From: Sarocladium kiliense | Lineage: Eukaryota; Ascomycota; Sordariomycetes; Hypocreales; Sarocladiaceae | Reading direction: 5' to 3' | DNA length: 64,000 nt | Assembly (NCBI GenBank): GCA_030734395.1 | Contig: JAUZTG010000029.1 | Span: 5,952,001 to 6,016,000, forward strand | In this document: piece by piece, positions 34,480 to 45,102 of the stretch | Position numbering within the stretch: the first letter of the stretch is position 1 | Layout of the letters: each line of letters starts with the position of its first letter | Made by a program: the position numbers and the translations under genes | Notes under the pieces: generated by a model | Seen by the model: only the letters and a program-made list of their open reading frames with translations | What the model was told of the DNA's origin: nothing | Databases searched by the model: none

Positions 34480-35614
34480 GATTGCGGCTTTGAGGTAGAG
34501 ACTTTCCGGGTGCTGGAAGGGAAAGAAGAAGGAGGTGACGGTTGTGTGAAGGTTGCAGAAGCAGATGGGTCGTGACGGAGGCGAGTCTAGATTAAAGATA
34601 ACCGTAGTTGGAAAAAGATTGGGAACCCTTCCTTGGGTATGACTACAGACCAGGCGAGCCGGACCCTGATAGCCCGATGGGCATTGCACTACGCTATTAC
34701 TCGCTTCTTGACACTTGGCCACTTATCTTAGAGCATTCCGCCTCTGCGTCTCCCAATTCTTAACTAGTGTGCGAAAAAGGCTCAAAAAAAACTGGAGGGT
34801 CGGGTGGCGGGCGTGTGTGCTGGAGCTGCAACTGGAACTGGAGGTGTTTTGGATGCATGGCTCACCTACGGCCGACTTCGGCGCTACGCCGGTTCGTCTA
34901 TCCTGACATTGCCAATGACTCGATTGGTCCTCCGGCGTCGCAACCAAGCAGCCTCACGATAGCCCATATGTCGGTGTGCGTTGTTGCTGGCTGCATTGCG
35001 CATGGAGCAAGGTAGCCAAGGTAAGCGATAAGATACGGATGGTCGCAACGATAACAGGTTGGATCGACACCCTCCAGCTCACTGCGACCAGCCGATGTGA
35101 CTGCAAGCAGAACTGGGGTGCATACGGTGTCGCATTCCGTCGCTGGGTGTCAAGTTGGGCACGCGTGCATGCGCTTTCTTTGGAAATGCCTGCCGCGACA
35201 TGTGGCTTTATTTGGAAAGGTATTGTAGGCCCGCAAAGCGAGTGAGGCATGGCCCGGTACGTAGGCAGTTCACGATGTACCCCAAGCACCATAAGAGATT
35301 ATCCTCTTCCAAAGCTACGGTCCTGCGCAACAGCACTTTGCGTGCCATATAATAGCAAACGAGATCATAAATGTCTTCGATATCTAATCCTGTGCTCCTC
35401 GCAATCTTCGTCCAAGTCTCTTGAGGCCATGCTCTCTGAATCTGTTGTGTGCTCCAGCCATACCGTTCGCGGTTACCAAACGAGGAAATCATAGCTCCCG
35501 GTCCATGCCCTCAAATGTAGTCCAAACGCCAAAAAGTTTCTTCATGTCTCGTTTTATCAAGCTGAACCTGTTTCTTCCTTCTTCGGTCTCCGTCTAATAT
35601 CCGTCCTGGTCCCA
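34480..35614. other. Intergenic, ASN1 promoter and UBC9 3' flank
   Basis: 1.13 kb. The open frame at 35208-35492 (minus) has no recognisable domain and lies just past the UBC9 3' end, so it is not called. No repeats seen. Confidence 0.5.
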
Positions 35615-36250
35615 TTACGGCGCCGGGTTCTCGCGCACCACCCTCTTCACGCGCTTGTCATACTCGGCTCGATCCCGCTTGAAGAGGTTGTATGCCTCTG
35701 CTTGCGCAGGAGACTCGGGGTTGGGGTCGTCGAGGAGGTCTTGGATACCAAGCAGGATCTGCTTGACTGTGATGGCTGGCTTCCAGGCTTCCTCCTCGTT
35801 CAAGATCGAAAGGCAGACGGTGCCGGAAGGGTAGACGTTCGGATGGAACAACGGAGGGACGAATTTGCCTGCGAATCTCTTGTCAGTGGCGCAAATTATC
35901 AGCTGAGTCGCATGATGCTTACACTTTGGGGGCTTTGTTGGGTACTCTGCAGATCGGCCATTAGCAAACGTCACTTCGCTTGGGCAGCATGCAGCGACTC
36001 ACCCTCAGGAAACGCAATGTTGAGCTTAAACAAGCCACCCTCCCACTTCGTCTTCTCCTTGCCTGGAATACCACATTCCCAGTTCTTCAGGTCCAGCACA
36101 CCCTCCTTCGTGCGCGCAGGTTTCGCAAAGAAGCCGAAGGGATGGTCGCGCCGCCACTGCTTCCTACGAAAGGGTCAGTCTCTTGTCCTAAATAAGAACG
36201 CTTCGCAGAACGTACCGCTCCTCCTGGAGCCGATTCTGGCACAGTGACAT
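35615..36250 (-). CDS. UBC9: SUMO-conjugating enzyme E2 Ubc9
   Basis: Four exons: 36250-36216, 36163-36003, 35946-35923 and 35868-35615; 157 residues, exactly the conserved Ubc9 length. It starts MSLCQNRLQEERKQWRRDHP. FGFFAKPARTKEGVLDLKNW and WECGIPGKEKTKWEGGLFKL are Ubc9-specific; the active-site Cys lies in HPNVYPSGTVCLSILNEEEA. The C-terminus is QAEAYNLFKRDRAEYDKRVK. It carries SUMO as a thioester from the Aos1-Uba2 E1 to lysines in psi-K-x-E motifs, mostly in the nucleus. All introns are 55-59 bp, apart from a 52-bp first intron, and the joined reading phases close exactly. Confidence 0.96.
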
Positions 36251-36859
36251 GTTTCTGTTGTGGACGGGGGATTACGTTGGTCGTAAGGCGCGCGAGATGC
36301 AAAGAGTGGTGATGATCGTTCGAGGTCTGGAAGGAGGGGTGTTCGTCGTTCGGAGGGGAAGGGAGGGGTAGAGAACGGAGGAGGGGTGAAGAGGGCTGAC
36401 AAGGGAATGACTGAAGGGTGGCGCGTTGCACAGAACCAGAAGAAAAGCTGGTGCGAAAGTGCTGAATTCTCGCCGTGAATGGCTCGGGTCGAATGGCAGT
36501 TGGTGAGGTGAGTCGGCCAACGAATGCTCAGGCAGGTGGCGGAATGTCTGCAGGGTAAACAAATTTTACTTGGTTTTGTCAGCAGTCGCGCCGCCTGACA
36601 ATCACGTGTTGGCTGTCATTTTGCTTCGAAATGCCCTGGAAGCTCTCCATGATCTTCCAAAACACGGGAATCGATATCTATGGTCTCGACCAAGGTGATT
36701 TGGCAAACAGTGACGATATTGCAGGTCGCCAGCAGAGGAACTGACGCCAGCTGTCCGCCATGACTGCACGAGCACAAGTATCGGGCACGATCGAGTTTCA
36801 ACACAACTCCATTATGCGGCAAACACATCTCTGTTCACCAGAACTCGCTGAGGTTTTCT
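36251..36859. other. Intergenic, UBC9 promoter
   Basis: 609 bp between the UBC9 start and the stop of the short Zn2Cys6 gene. A minus-strand frame at 36798-37127 runs out of phase past that stop and may contain degraded 3' sequence of that gene. Confidence 0.45.
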
Positions 36860-37680
36860 TCATAGACTTTTGTACTGCCACATGAGGCTGGGCAAGCCAT
36901 TTGATGCTGGACGTGGAGCGCATAGCCGTGAAAGAGTCGAGGCAATCTCGTTCAGCGCCATTGTATGCTCCCACTGACGAAGGCCAGACTCCTTCGTCTG
37001 GGTGGCCAATATCCTCTGTCCAGCTTCTATATGCCGCTGTGCACCAAGTTCGTTGTGTTGCATCTCGTCGCACACAGCTAAGAGAACACAGGCAACAAGT
37101 ACAACGATTACATCTGATGCAGCACACGCCCTCAAGAGATGCAATGCTCTGCCATAATGCGCCAGGAACGGTAGGTTTCTTTCTTGAGTTGCCTGTCCTT
37201 CTTTGAATAGCTGTGGATGTCCAGGGAGTCCTGGCAGACTCGAAGCTGCGATTATGAGATGCTTGATACTGCCATTCTGGTCACTGGCTTGCAGCACAAC
37301 GGACTGCCAGAACCCAGCTGTACCATAACGTGAGAGAGACGATGCGTAAATCTCTTTGAATACTTGAAAAGTCATTCTAGCTCGTAGCTCACAAGTCCCA
37401 ACGGTCGAATCGCAGACCGGGTCCGGGCCTGTGAGGATGACGAGGCTCATCTGTTGCTGGGCCTGGTACTGCTTGCGGATAGGATACCCATCGCATTTGC
37501 GCCCTGTCGAGGTGCAGCGGCGGCATGAAGGCTTCTCCTCGTCGCATTTGACACGCCGAATCCTAGAGTCCTGTCTATCAGCTGACTAAACCATCTCGGC
37601 GAGGGAGTATGCAAGAGAGAACTGTAGCCCAACCTGCAGGTAATGCACCCCGTAGTGCTACGTCTATGCTTTACAGTCAT
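36860..37680 (-). CDS. Short Zn2Cys6 transcription factor, probably C-terminally truncated
   Basis: Two exons, 37680-37634 and 37562-36860, with a 71-bp intron; 249 residues. The zinc cluster is complete across the splice junction: GCITCRIRRVKCDEEKPSC followed by RRCTSTGRKCDGYPIRKQY (spacing 2-6-6-2-6). The middle part resembles the start of the fungal-specific domain (YGTAGFWQSVVLQASDQNGS and then IKHLIIAASSLPGLPGHP), ending TLSRLCAPRPASNGLPSLMW before the stop. Relatives usually continue for 150-300 residues, so the gene is either an authentic short form or disrupted near 36860. It is divergent from an aldo-keto reductase gene across 526 bp that contains a perfect palindrome, so a regulator/target pair is plausible. 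Confidence 0.72.
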
Positions 37681-38206
37681 GATTATCGTGATATTCGTAG
37701 GCTCATTGCTATGACTACGCGGCAGGTAAAGTTCCAGGTTTGGTTACTTTGCCCTTGATCGAGACCTGTTCGAGTCGGACATAAGCGCCATGTATCCGAG
37801 ATCCGGACAATACGAGCAACCCCATCCCCAAGTCAGCCCGCGAGTTGCCAGGATTCCAGATGAGACCCTGTTCTGTATTAGGAAAGACAATCTTCATTGT
37901 GATTCGCCCGCTCGCTAACTAAGATTTAGCGTCCGCCGCATGTCGCATGTTATTCCTATCGCAGCAGCCTCAAGTGTAGGCCAGACGCTCCAAGGCGAAC
38001 TCAGCACGCATGCATCTATCGATTTGCTTAGAAAAGCAGTCTTTGAATTACAAATCGTGACGAAAGCTGTGATGGGATACTGAAGGAAGGATGCCTTCCT
38101 TCAGTATATAAAGAAGGGCAATGGTGTTCATTTGAGCTGGCGTGTTCAAGACACAACCACTGCTTACAACCATTCTCTACAGACTCTCACTACTAAACTT
38201 TGCACG
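37681..38206. promoter_or_regulatory. Divergent promoter, Zn2Cys6 gene / aldo-keto reductase
   Basis: 526 bp with a TATA box (TATATAAAG at about 38105-38113) for the reductase and a 31-bp perfect palindrome immediately upstream. The 60-codon frame at 37715-37897 (minus) has no features. Confidence 0.55.
38077..38107 (+). promoter_or_regulatory. Perfect inverted repeat next to TATA box
   Basis: Arms ATACTGAAGGAAGG and CCTTCCTTCAGTAT (14 bp each, no mismatch) around the 3-nt spacer ATG. The right arm runs into the TATA box of the aldo-keto reductase. Either a dimeric-factor operator or a hairpin in DNA; its position makes the former likelier. Confidence 0.6.
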
Positions 38207-39342
38207 ATGATGTTCCCAACTCCATCTTCAATTCAGAAGTCTATCGGCGAGACAAAAGTCGACTATGTTCGACTCGGCTCTTCTGGCTTACGCGTCTCTG
38301 TCCCTATCCTTGGTGGGATGTTCATAGGGCACGAGAGTTGGGCACCCGGCATCCTTGGTGAAGAAGCCGCAATTGAGCTCCTCAAGGCAGCTTATGATCG
38401 CGGTATCAACACCTGGGACACTGCCAACATGTACTCCAATGGCGTTTCTGAGCAGATCATGGGGAAAGCTCTCAAGAAACACAGCATTCCTCGCCATAAG
38501 GTTATCATCATGACCAAGTGTTCCGAGTTCGTTGCTGAGGAGCCAGATGTCCTGAGTCCGGCTTTCGGACACGTCATGGGCAACACCAAAGACTATGTGA
38601 ACCAAGCCGGTAAGACCTGTCACCAATATTAGAAGACTCAACACCACTTCAAAGTACTAACCGCTGGCCAGGTCCATCTCGAGCTGCAATCTTTAACTCC
38701 GTTGAAGCCTCGCTCGCCCGCCTTGACACCCCCTATATCGACGTACTTCAACTCCACCGCTACAACGGCGAAACTCTCCCTGAAGAAACAATGAAGGCCC
38801 TCCATGATCTTGTTCAATCCGGCAAAGTCCGTTACATTGGCGCCAGTTCGATGTGGGCTACGCAATTTGCGACCTTGCAATTCGTCGCCGAAAAGAACGG
38901 TTGGACAAAGTTCATTTCTATGCAGAACTACTACCACCTGTGCTACCGCGAGGAAGAGCGTGAGATGATCCGCTTCTGCAAGGAGACCGGTGTTGGTATC
39001 ATTCCGTGGTCGCCGCTCTACGGCGGTCTACTTGCGAAACCCCTCGGGGTCAAGGACTCGCCACGATCTAAGGCTGGATCGGGAGGCATGGGCTCTGCAT
39101 TCACGCAGACTGATGAGGTGATCATTAAGAGAGTGGAAGAGGTGGCCGAGAAGAAGGGTTGGTCAATGGCTCAGGTCGGATTAATCTGGCTCAAGATGAA
39201 GGGCGCTGTGCCGACTACCGGCATCAACTCCGTTGCTCGAGTTGAAGAAGCTGCTGATCTGCGAAGCAAAGAGTTGACTGAGGAAGAGGTGTCGTATCTG
39301 GAGGAACCGTATGTTCCGAAGCCCATTGCTGGGCATTTCTAG
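38207..39342 (+). CDS. Aldo-keto reductase
   Basis: Two exons, 38207-38609 and 38672-39342; 357 residues. The start is the tandem ATG before FPTPSSIQ; the frame is open further 5' but lacks an ATG there. N-terminal strand DYVRLGSSGLRVSVPILGG; catalytic tetrad: Asp in GINTWDTANMY, Tyr in the same motif, Lys in VIIMTKC and His in VLQLHRYN. The NADPH pocket includes IPWSPLYGGLLAKPLG and TTGINSVARVEEAADL. It resembles fungal reductases annotated near versiconal hemiacetal acetate reductase and aryl-alcohol dehydrogenases, but the substrate cannot be inferred. It is paired divergently with a short Zn2Cys6 gene, suggesting an inducible detoxification or catabolic step. Confidence 0.92.
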
Positions 39343-40167
39343 AGGTCTACGTCGTCCATTCTGAACGAATGGGGTCAGCGGAACCTAGGAGTTAGTGTTT
39401 GATGAGAACTGCACTTCAGGGAATTCAAGTCTTTTTATTCCATGAGATTCATGTCAACTTTTTCGTCCCTGCTGTTTTCCCAGGGATTTCCCCACACCTG
39501 AACTTCAAATGCTCTCAGTGGTGTTCTCGTCAGTTAGCCCAATAGCGATTATGTCGTTCATGTAAAGCCCAAATTATGTTTGAATAAGCAGATCAACGAT
39601 AGCTATAGGTCACAGTAGCAATCTCAGAGATCAGTCTCACGGCACTAATAATCAACAAGGTAAGTCGATCGTCAGGATGTAGAGAACAGACCAAATGGAC
39701 AGCACTTCGAAGATGGGGCATCTCTAGTCCGCCACCTTAGCATTACTTTCCAGACAGACAACAAGCTTTCATGCTTGCAAACTATACCCAATTATCACAA
39801 GCAAATTGCTCATCTTCGCCGCCGCTTTCTTGGACACCGTGATGGTCCATAGCTGGTTGCCCGCCTGTAGATCAGTGTCGTTCCAGACTAGATTCATTGA
39901 CTCAACACTCTTCTCAGCCGATGTCTTCGGCGCGTGGATCTACTGCAATGGCGAGACCAAAATCGACAGATATAGCTGCAGCAGTTTCCAAGTGAGATCG
40001 GATGTTTGCAACGGCGAGAGTGGCCACATCCCCATCTATTGGGGAGCTGCGGCTGGTGTACTGGAACTCCAGCTCTACATCCTTGATTGTTGAATAGTCG
40101 AAAGAGGGAAAGTCACGGTTGAGAGAGAGGCTAACTAGTCTTCTCACGTGGTATCCCCGCGGATTCT
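39343..40167. other. Intergenic, possible eroded 3' sequence of the next gene
   Basis: 825 bp. A minus-strand frame at 39914-40324 shows a protein-like segment (LNRDFPSFDYSTIKDVELEF), which could be a last exon of the gene at 40168, but I could not find a splice that joins them without a stop. Confidence 0.4.
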
Positions 40168-41060
40168 TTACTTCCAGGCATCTTTGGCTTCTGATTGGAT
40201 TACTTGACATGGCAATTCTTGCGCCCAATCTCCAACATCGAAAGGCAGAATGAGTTCGAAGTGAGCTGGTTTTGTGACCATCTTCACTGGCCGCAGAACG
40301 CGTTCCAGGTTCGCCGTCCACCACCGTACGTAGACATCATGAGCAAGGAGCATCACTTCGAATCTCAGCCACTGGAGATTGTCCATGGCGGCCAAGGTCT
40401 CCCAAATTAAAAACCACTGAAGTGTCTGGCCGTTGTTGTTATCCTTGTCCGCCCGCTTTGTTAGTGTTTCCCCTGTGCCAACCATGGCGATATTAACGTG
40501 GGAGATGCAAGCGAAATGACATGCTGAAATGACTTTGCGGAAGTTGCTGATGAGCCACAGATTCCAACTGAAGTCGAAAATGGTAGTTTCATACAGAAGA
40601 TGTGCAGCCTCCAAGTATCTTGAAGGCGAACGAACGTTGCTGTCAATATCACAAGACTGTCTGAGTGTTTTCATGTGTGTTTTGGGTTACTCACATCCGT
40701 TTGCAATTGAGCAGAACATTGAGGCGATTGCGCTTCTCCTTTAATTGAGAGCATTTGAGATGTGACCTGGGGCTGAAGTTCTGCCAGTCTTGGGCAACAC
40801 ATTCGGCTGCAGTAATCGCGTAGCTGGTTATATGGACCAGTTTGGTCACCGCAGAATGAAAGTAGGCGTTCCATATCTGCGCGCGTAACTCGAATGGGAG
40901 TCGATGGAGTAGCAGGGCATCAACCTGCGGATTGTCTCGCTCGCCAGGAGTGATGGGCTTGGGAGCGCCGAAGATGAAGCGCTTCGCTCGCTGTACCAGA
41001 CTGCCCCCTGTTGGCGCTCACTATCGGTGGCAATGCGTCGATACGCGTCATTGTTTGATG
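40168..41060 (-). CDS. F-box-like hypothetical protein; 5' end unclear, possibly disrupted
   Basis: Two coding blocks join well: about 40989-40695 and 40660-40168, with a 34-bp intron (GTGAGT...CAG), which is very short. The first block reads PITPGERDNPQVDALLLHRL then PFELRAQIWNAYFHSAVTKL, an F-box-like LPFELRxxIW start found in a large lineage-specific family of ascomycetes. The second continues SRYLEAAHLLYETTIFDFSW, the region where that family has its conserved 'EAxxLLYxxNTFxF' motif. The frame is blocked by TGA near 41023 with no ATG after it; an ATG with a plausible N-terminus (MTRIDALPPIVSANRG, about 41053) is in a different frame. Either a small exon is missed, or an indel has broken the gene. 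Function unknown. Confidence 0.5.
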
Positions 41061-41501
41061 CAAAAAAGATGATGGGGGAGAAGATGGCTCTACTCTGCTA
41101 GGCGAGCGTGAGGAAGGGAGAATGCTCCCCTCTTTAACCAGGTGAGGGTGGCCGTGGATTGCCAGACCCAACATCCAACCCAAACAGCCAACCGTCGAGT
41201 CAAAGCAAGCTGCAGTGGCACATACGCCGCAAGGTCCCCGCCAGAGCTGCTCAAGTTGCATAGCCGCCATGCATAGCCGCGTCCCGCAATGTTTCCCATC
41301 GATCGCTTGCTTGCTTTGCACGCAACTTAGCGTTGAAGAGGACTGTTTTCAATGTACATGACGGGATCGTGTTTTGTGGGAATGGTGTGCTCTCACTGTA
41401 GTTGTAAGCATTGTATCAATCGCTCAGGCCCAAATCAAACATCACCCGGGCTTCAATACCAAGTATGCCATTTATATTTTGTTAAACGGGCCCATGACTG
41501 C

Positions 41502-42113
41502 CTACGGTCGCATGTGTCTTAATAATATTGAATGCTTTACTTGGCGACGAGGCAAGCATTGGGGCAGCTCTTTGAGACGGTAGGTAAGAGGGCTACCATG
41601 AACACGCTCCCATTGGGCCCATGGGATCGGCTGGCCGTTGAGCTGCCGCAAGATCATCATAGATGTTATGGGCTCTCCTATCTGTTCCAGTGGGTTCCAA
41701 CACCATCCAGACGCCTCAGAAGCGGTCTCGGGGCCGTAGTTTTGGTACGGGCTACCCTTTGGACGGGTGCGAAGGTCACTGTTCGAACTGCCCTTCCGGA
41801 GAAGTTGACCAACGAAACCATTCTCTGGGTCTTTGATCCAGAAGTACTTATTGGGATCTGAGAACTTAGGCTTTGAATGGAGTGGTTGGTTGTCCCTCGA
41901 GAAGAACTCGCCACGCTCGTCTACGTATCCAAGTTCACGCTCATCGAGCACTGTGGTGATAGTTCCACTGTTCTCAAGGGTACCGAATTTTGTAGCACCC
42001 TCCTGCTTCACGTCGCTCTCGGTTCCGTAGTAGAAATCTCCCGTCATCCACCATCGTGCGGGAGGGTTCGGTACGCGCAGAGGGCTCATTGAAGACTTTT
42101 TCATCACTGTCAA
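41502..42113 (-). CDS. Unassigned 203-codon open frame
   Basis: Unrecognised. The encoded protein is mixed polar/aromatic with segments such as MTGDFYYGTESDV, GTITTVLDERELGYVDERGE and PNKYFWIKDPENGFVGQLL, which look protein-like rather than random. No signal peptide, membrane span or known domain. Just upstream on the same strand, CATTGACAG could be a splice acceptor, so this may be the last exon of a gene whose upstream part is the stop-containing region at 42180-42790. It lies in a gene-poor, eroded zone, so it may be a relic. Confidence 0.35.
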   Translation of the reverse strand: MTVMKKSSMSPLRVPNPPARWWMTGDFYYGTESDVKQEGATKFGTLENSGTITTVLDERELGYVDERGEFFSRDNQPLHSKPKFSDPNKYFWIKDPENGFVGQLLRKGSSNSDLRTRPKGSPYQNYGPETASEASGWCWNPLEQIGEPITSMMILRQLNGQPIPWAQWERVHGSPLTYRLKELPQCLPRRQVKHSILLRHMRP

Positions 42114-42179
42114 TGAGTGTGATGGTGATCAAGCTTGGAAGACGAGAAGGAAATTTGAGATCAGATATTAAGCATAAGG

Positions 42180-42790
42180 CATATTAGACGCCGTGAGCTC
42201 ATTCCATACTTGTCCAGTAAGAGACTCAAGAAGCGTCTTGTACTTGGGGAGCCGGTGCTTATCGTCAAGCCACCAGTCAACTTGGGACCAGAGTGTTGCG
42301 AGATTGCTTTAGGCGCCGAGGATCTCGCTTGGAATATCGGGACCGTTGACGGATTTCTGTCGTAAGCAACTCAATCACATGATCATATGTGTACCCTATT
42401 CGAGGCAGGAATTCGGACTTGACACGGGAGATGCCACTAGACACTCAACATGGCCCCTCCTAACTCGAACCCCAGAGTGCCAATAGGCACCATGTCGTCC
42501 TTGAGTAGCTCATATGCCGCGTTATTGACGTTTTAAGGCTCATCAAGAATATCAGGCCCTTGTGTGTCATCCTGGTGATTGTACGTGGCTAACTCTGCTG
42601 GCCTGAGGAAGATGGCTTGATCCGCGCATAGTAGATGGAGGATTCTAGCACCTCGTTGACAAGATCAACGTAAGAAATCTTCGTGTTGGAGTTGGCGCAG
42701 GAGACCTCCAAATTACCAATATCAGGGTGTTGAACCACAAAGCATATGGTGTAGACAACTGAGCGGGTAGTAAGCACGATAGAGAAAGAG
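42180..42790 (-). pseudogene. Degraded fragment resembling a toxin-complex (Tc, TcA-type) protein gene
   Basis: On the minus strand, the frame at 42777-42589 ends in a segment containing NSNTKISYVDLVNEVLESS, which resembles the part of Tc-complex A-type proteins (also found scattered in fungi) where a conserved asparagine/threonine stretch precedes a 'DLVNE' motif. Downstream, protein-like sequence continues but is interrupted: stop codons at 42535-42533 (TAA), 42439-42437 (TAG) and 42311-42309 (TAA), plus changes of frame. Each stop is a TA dinucleotide that a C-to-T change in CA context could have created. The family call rests on a short motif; an alternative is some other large protein. 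It is not an intact gene and no functional product is expected. Confidence 0.4.
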
Positions 42791-43730
42791 CTTCAAGAGA
42801 TGCACAAAGACTAAGGCTCGGTTTCAGTGCCTTGCCCATCGACGTGGAGCGATGTCGGGCTACCTGGAACGACGCTTGAGGAGGAGGGAGTGAGTGCTCG
42901 TTCGAAGCTGAGTGTAGGTACAGTGCGATACCCTCAGGTATGCATCGCAGTGTACCTGAGGACCCTGAAGTAGTTACCCCACCCCACCTTGCACAGGGTC
43001 GCCATGCGGTCAACACCTTACCCATCGATTTGTCAGATCCCCAATCCTGGCTCGCCTTTCATCTATAGGTGGGTTACGCCGCATTGATATTGCTACTTCT
43101 GTCCTGATCAATCGTCCGAACGTACGGGACAAGTGTGATACTGCCCACTTGATGTTTGCACGTCTGGACCTTGTAGTGGAGCCATACAGGGAAGCAGACC
43201 TGCCCAATAGACTGTCGTGGAACTACTTCAGTCGGGATCTGAATATGTAGGCACTTGACAGACTCTCCGCTGTATAGGAGAACTGCCATTCACTTGCTTA
43301 TACCTCAACTGTGGCAAACATAAGCACCAAGGCTCGAGCTGGCCCTTGGCAAGAATCATGACGGCCTTGTGCCGCAGTTGTCTGCCTGTGTGCAACATGT
43401 AGGTACCTGGGACCCACTACGCAATGCGCATCTGATCGCAAAGCTTCCCTCGGCTCGGCTTCAGGTACAGCCCTCTTTCACAAGTCACACAACCGCAGGG
43501 TCAAACACAAAACTCTGCGCATCAATCGAATCATAGAGCGAGAGACGTTCTAGAAGTCTGGTCTCATCTACCACCGGTCAATCGTCCTTACTCCACCTGG
43601 GCATTCGGCAGCGACTGTCGCGTACCTTCGGCATTGGCGAGGCTGCGACCTTGCGCGGGGTTGACCCCTCCAGCAGCATCATTGTGTTGCCCAACATCAT
43701 CACATCCTTTTCAGCGGCACAAGCCCCAGC
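42791..43730. other. Intergenic, PEX19 promoter and eroded sequence
   Basis: 940 bp with scattered minus-strand frames lacking motifs. The stretch around 42800-43300 may contain further unrecognisable remains of the fragment to its left. Confidence 0.4.
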
Positions 43731-44926
43731 ATGAGCACAGAACCTGGAAAAGAGGCGCCAGCTCAAGTAGCCCCTGCCTCTACTGTTGCAGAACCTGCGA
43801 AGCCAGCCGAGGTAGTTGAGGACTACCCTGACCCGGATGAGGATGATCTCGACGACCTTGATGGTACCGCCACCCTCTATGTGACTGCGCTTGTTGCACG
43901 TACTGACACTCTCCAAAGACATGCTCGATGACTTCTCTGCCGTCAAATTGAACAAAAAGCCGGAGGATGCTACACCAGCGTCTACGGCCCCCGCACCATC
44001 AACCTCGGATACCGCCAGCACAGCCAAACCAGCCGCAGCTCCTATGTCAGGGCTTGAACCCACCGTCGACGATGCCTTCTCAGAAGAGGACTTCGCAAAG
44101 CAGCTCCAAGCCGGTATGGCCGACCTGCTAGGAGAGCTTGATAAATCTGTAGGTTGTATCCTGCTGTGGTACGGGACCAGACGCTGACTGACTTGGACAG
44201 CCCGAGATGCAGCAACAGTTCGAAGACATCTTCAAGCAGATCAACGCCGCGGCCGCAAACGCAGACTTAGGCCCAGACGGCCCTCCCCCTGTCGACAAAG
44301 GTGCCTCGTCATCCACACCACAACCCCCCAGCGCTACCGGTGACGCTTCCTTCCAAGACACCATCCGCGCCACGATGGAGCGCATGCAAAACTCCGGAGA
44401 CCAGGCCACCGCCGCGGCAGCTTCCGGTAGCGGCGGCGCCGACGACTTCATGGCTGAGATGCTCAAAGCTCTCGGCTCTGGCGACTTCAACCCTGACGGC
44501 GGCGAGGATGGCGAAGATTTCTCCAAGATGCTCATGGGTATGATGGAGCAGCTCACGAACAAGGAGATCCTGTACGAACCGATGAAGGAGCTGCATGACA
44601 AGTTCCCGGAGTGGATGGAGAAAAATAAGGACAAGACCACGGAGGCGGATATGGCGAGGTATGAGACGCAGAAGGTGCTGGTGGCGGAGATTGTGGGCAA
44701 GTTCGAGGAGAGCACGTACAAGGACTCCAACCCGGCAGATCGCGAGTACATTGTCGATCGGATGCAGAAGGTAAGACACCGCAGCAGCTGTCCTGCGAAT
44801 CGACCACGAACGCTAACTTTACGACAGATGCAAGCTCAAGGCTCGCCGCCTACGGATCTGGTTGGCGACATGGCTTCAGCACAAGACGCATTCTCCGGCG
44901 CGGACGATCAGTGCAACCCTCAGTAG
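43731..44926 (+). CDS. PEX19: Peroxisomal membrane-protein import receptor Pex19
   Basis: Four exons: 43731-43863, 43919-44148, 44201-44770 and 44828-44926; 343 residues. The acidic N-terminus DYPDPDEDDLDDLDDMLDDF is the Pex3-binding region. EEDFAKQLQAGMADLLGELD follows, then the helical client-binding domain (FQDTIRATMERMQNSG, KMLMGMMEQLTNKEILYEPM, KELHDKFPEWMEKNKDK). The last residues are CNPQ, a CaaX box for farnesylation. Pex19 is the cytosolic chaperone that binds peroxisomal membrane proteins and delivers them to Pex3. All introns are 52-57 bp. The gene is convergent with the small conserved protein gene. Confidence 0.95.
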
Positions 44927-45102
44927 AAGGTGGGGTCGTCGCCCTTATCTCAGTTGGATATCTCTAGAGACGCCGTATATACCCATTGCTTCTTTATACA
45001 TGTCTACAAGCAACGCTGCTCGCCGGCAGGTCTGTCCGTGAAACGCCATGGTCTTGATGTACCGTCCCTGAACGCCGTACCAAAAGCAATATTCCGAAGA
45101 GC

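Noticed and set aside
35208..35492. 94-codon minus-strand frame downstream of UBC9
   Set aside because: No recognisable domain; position fits the UBC9 3' region.
37715..37897. 60-codon minus-strand frame in the divergent promoter
   Set aside because: Too short, no motif, sits within a promoter of two called genes.
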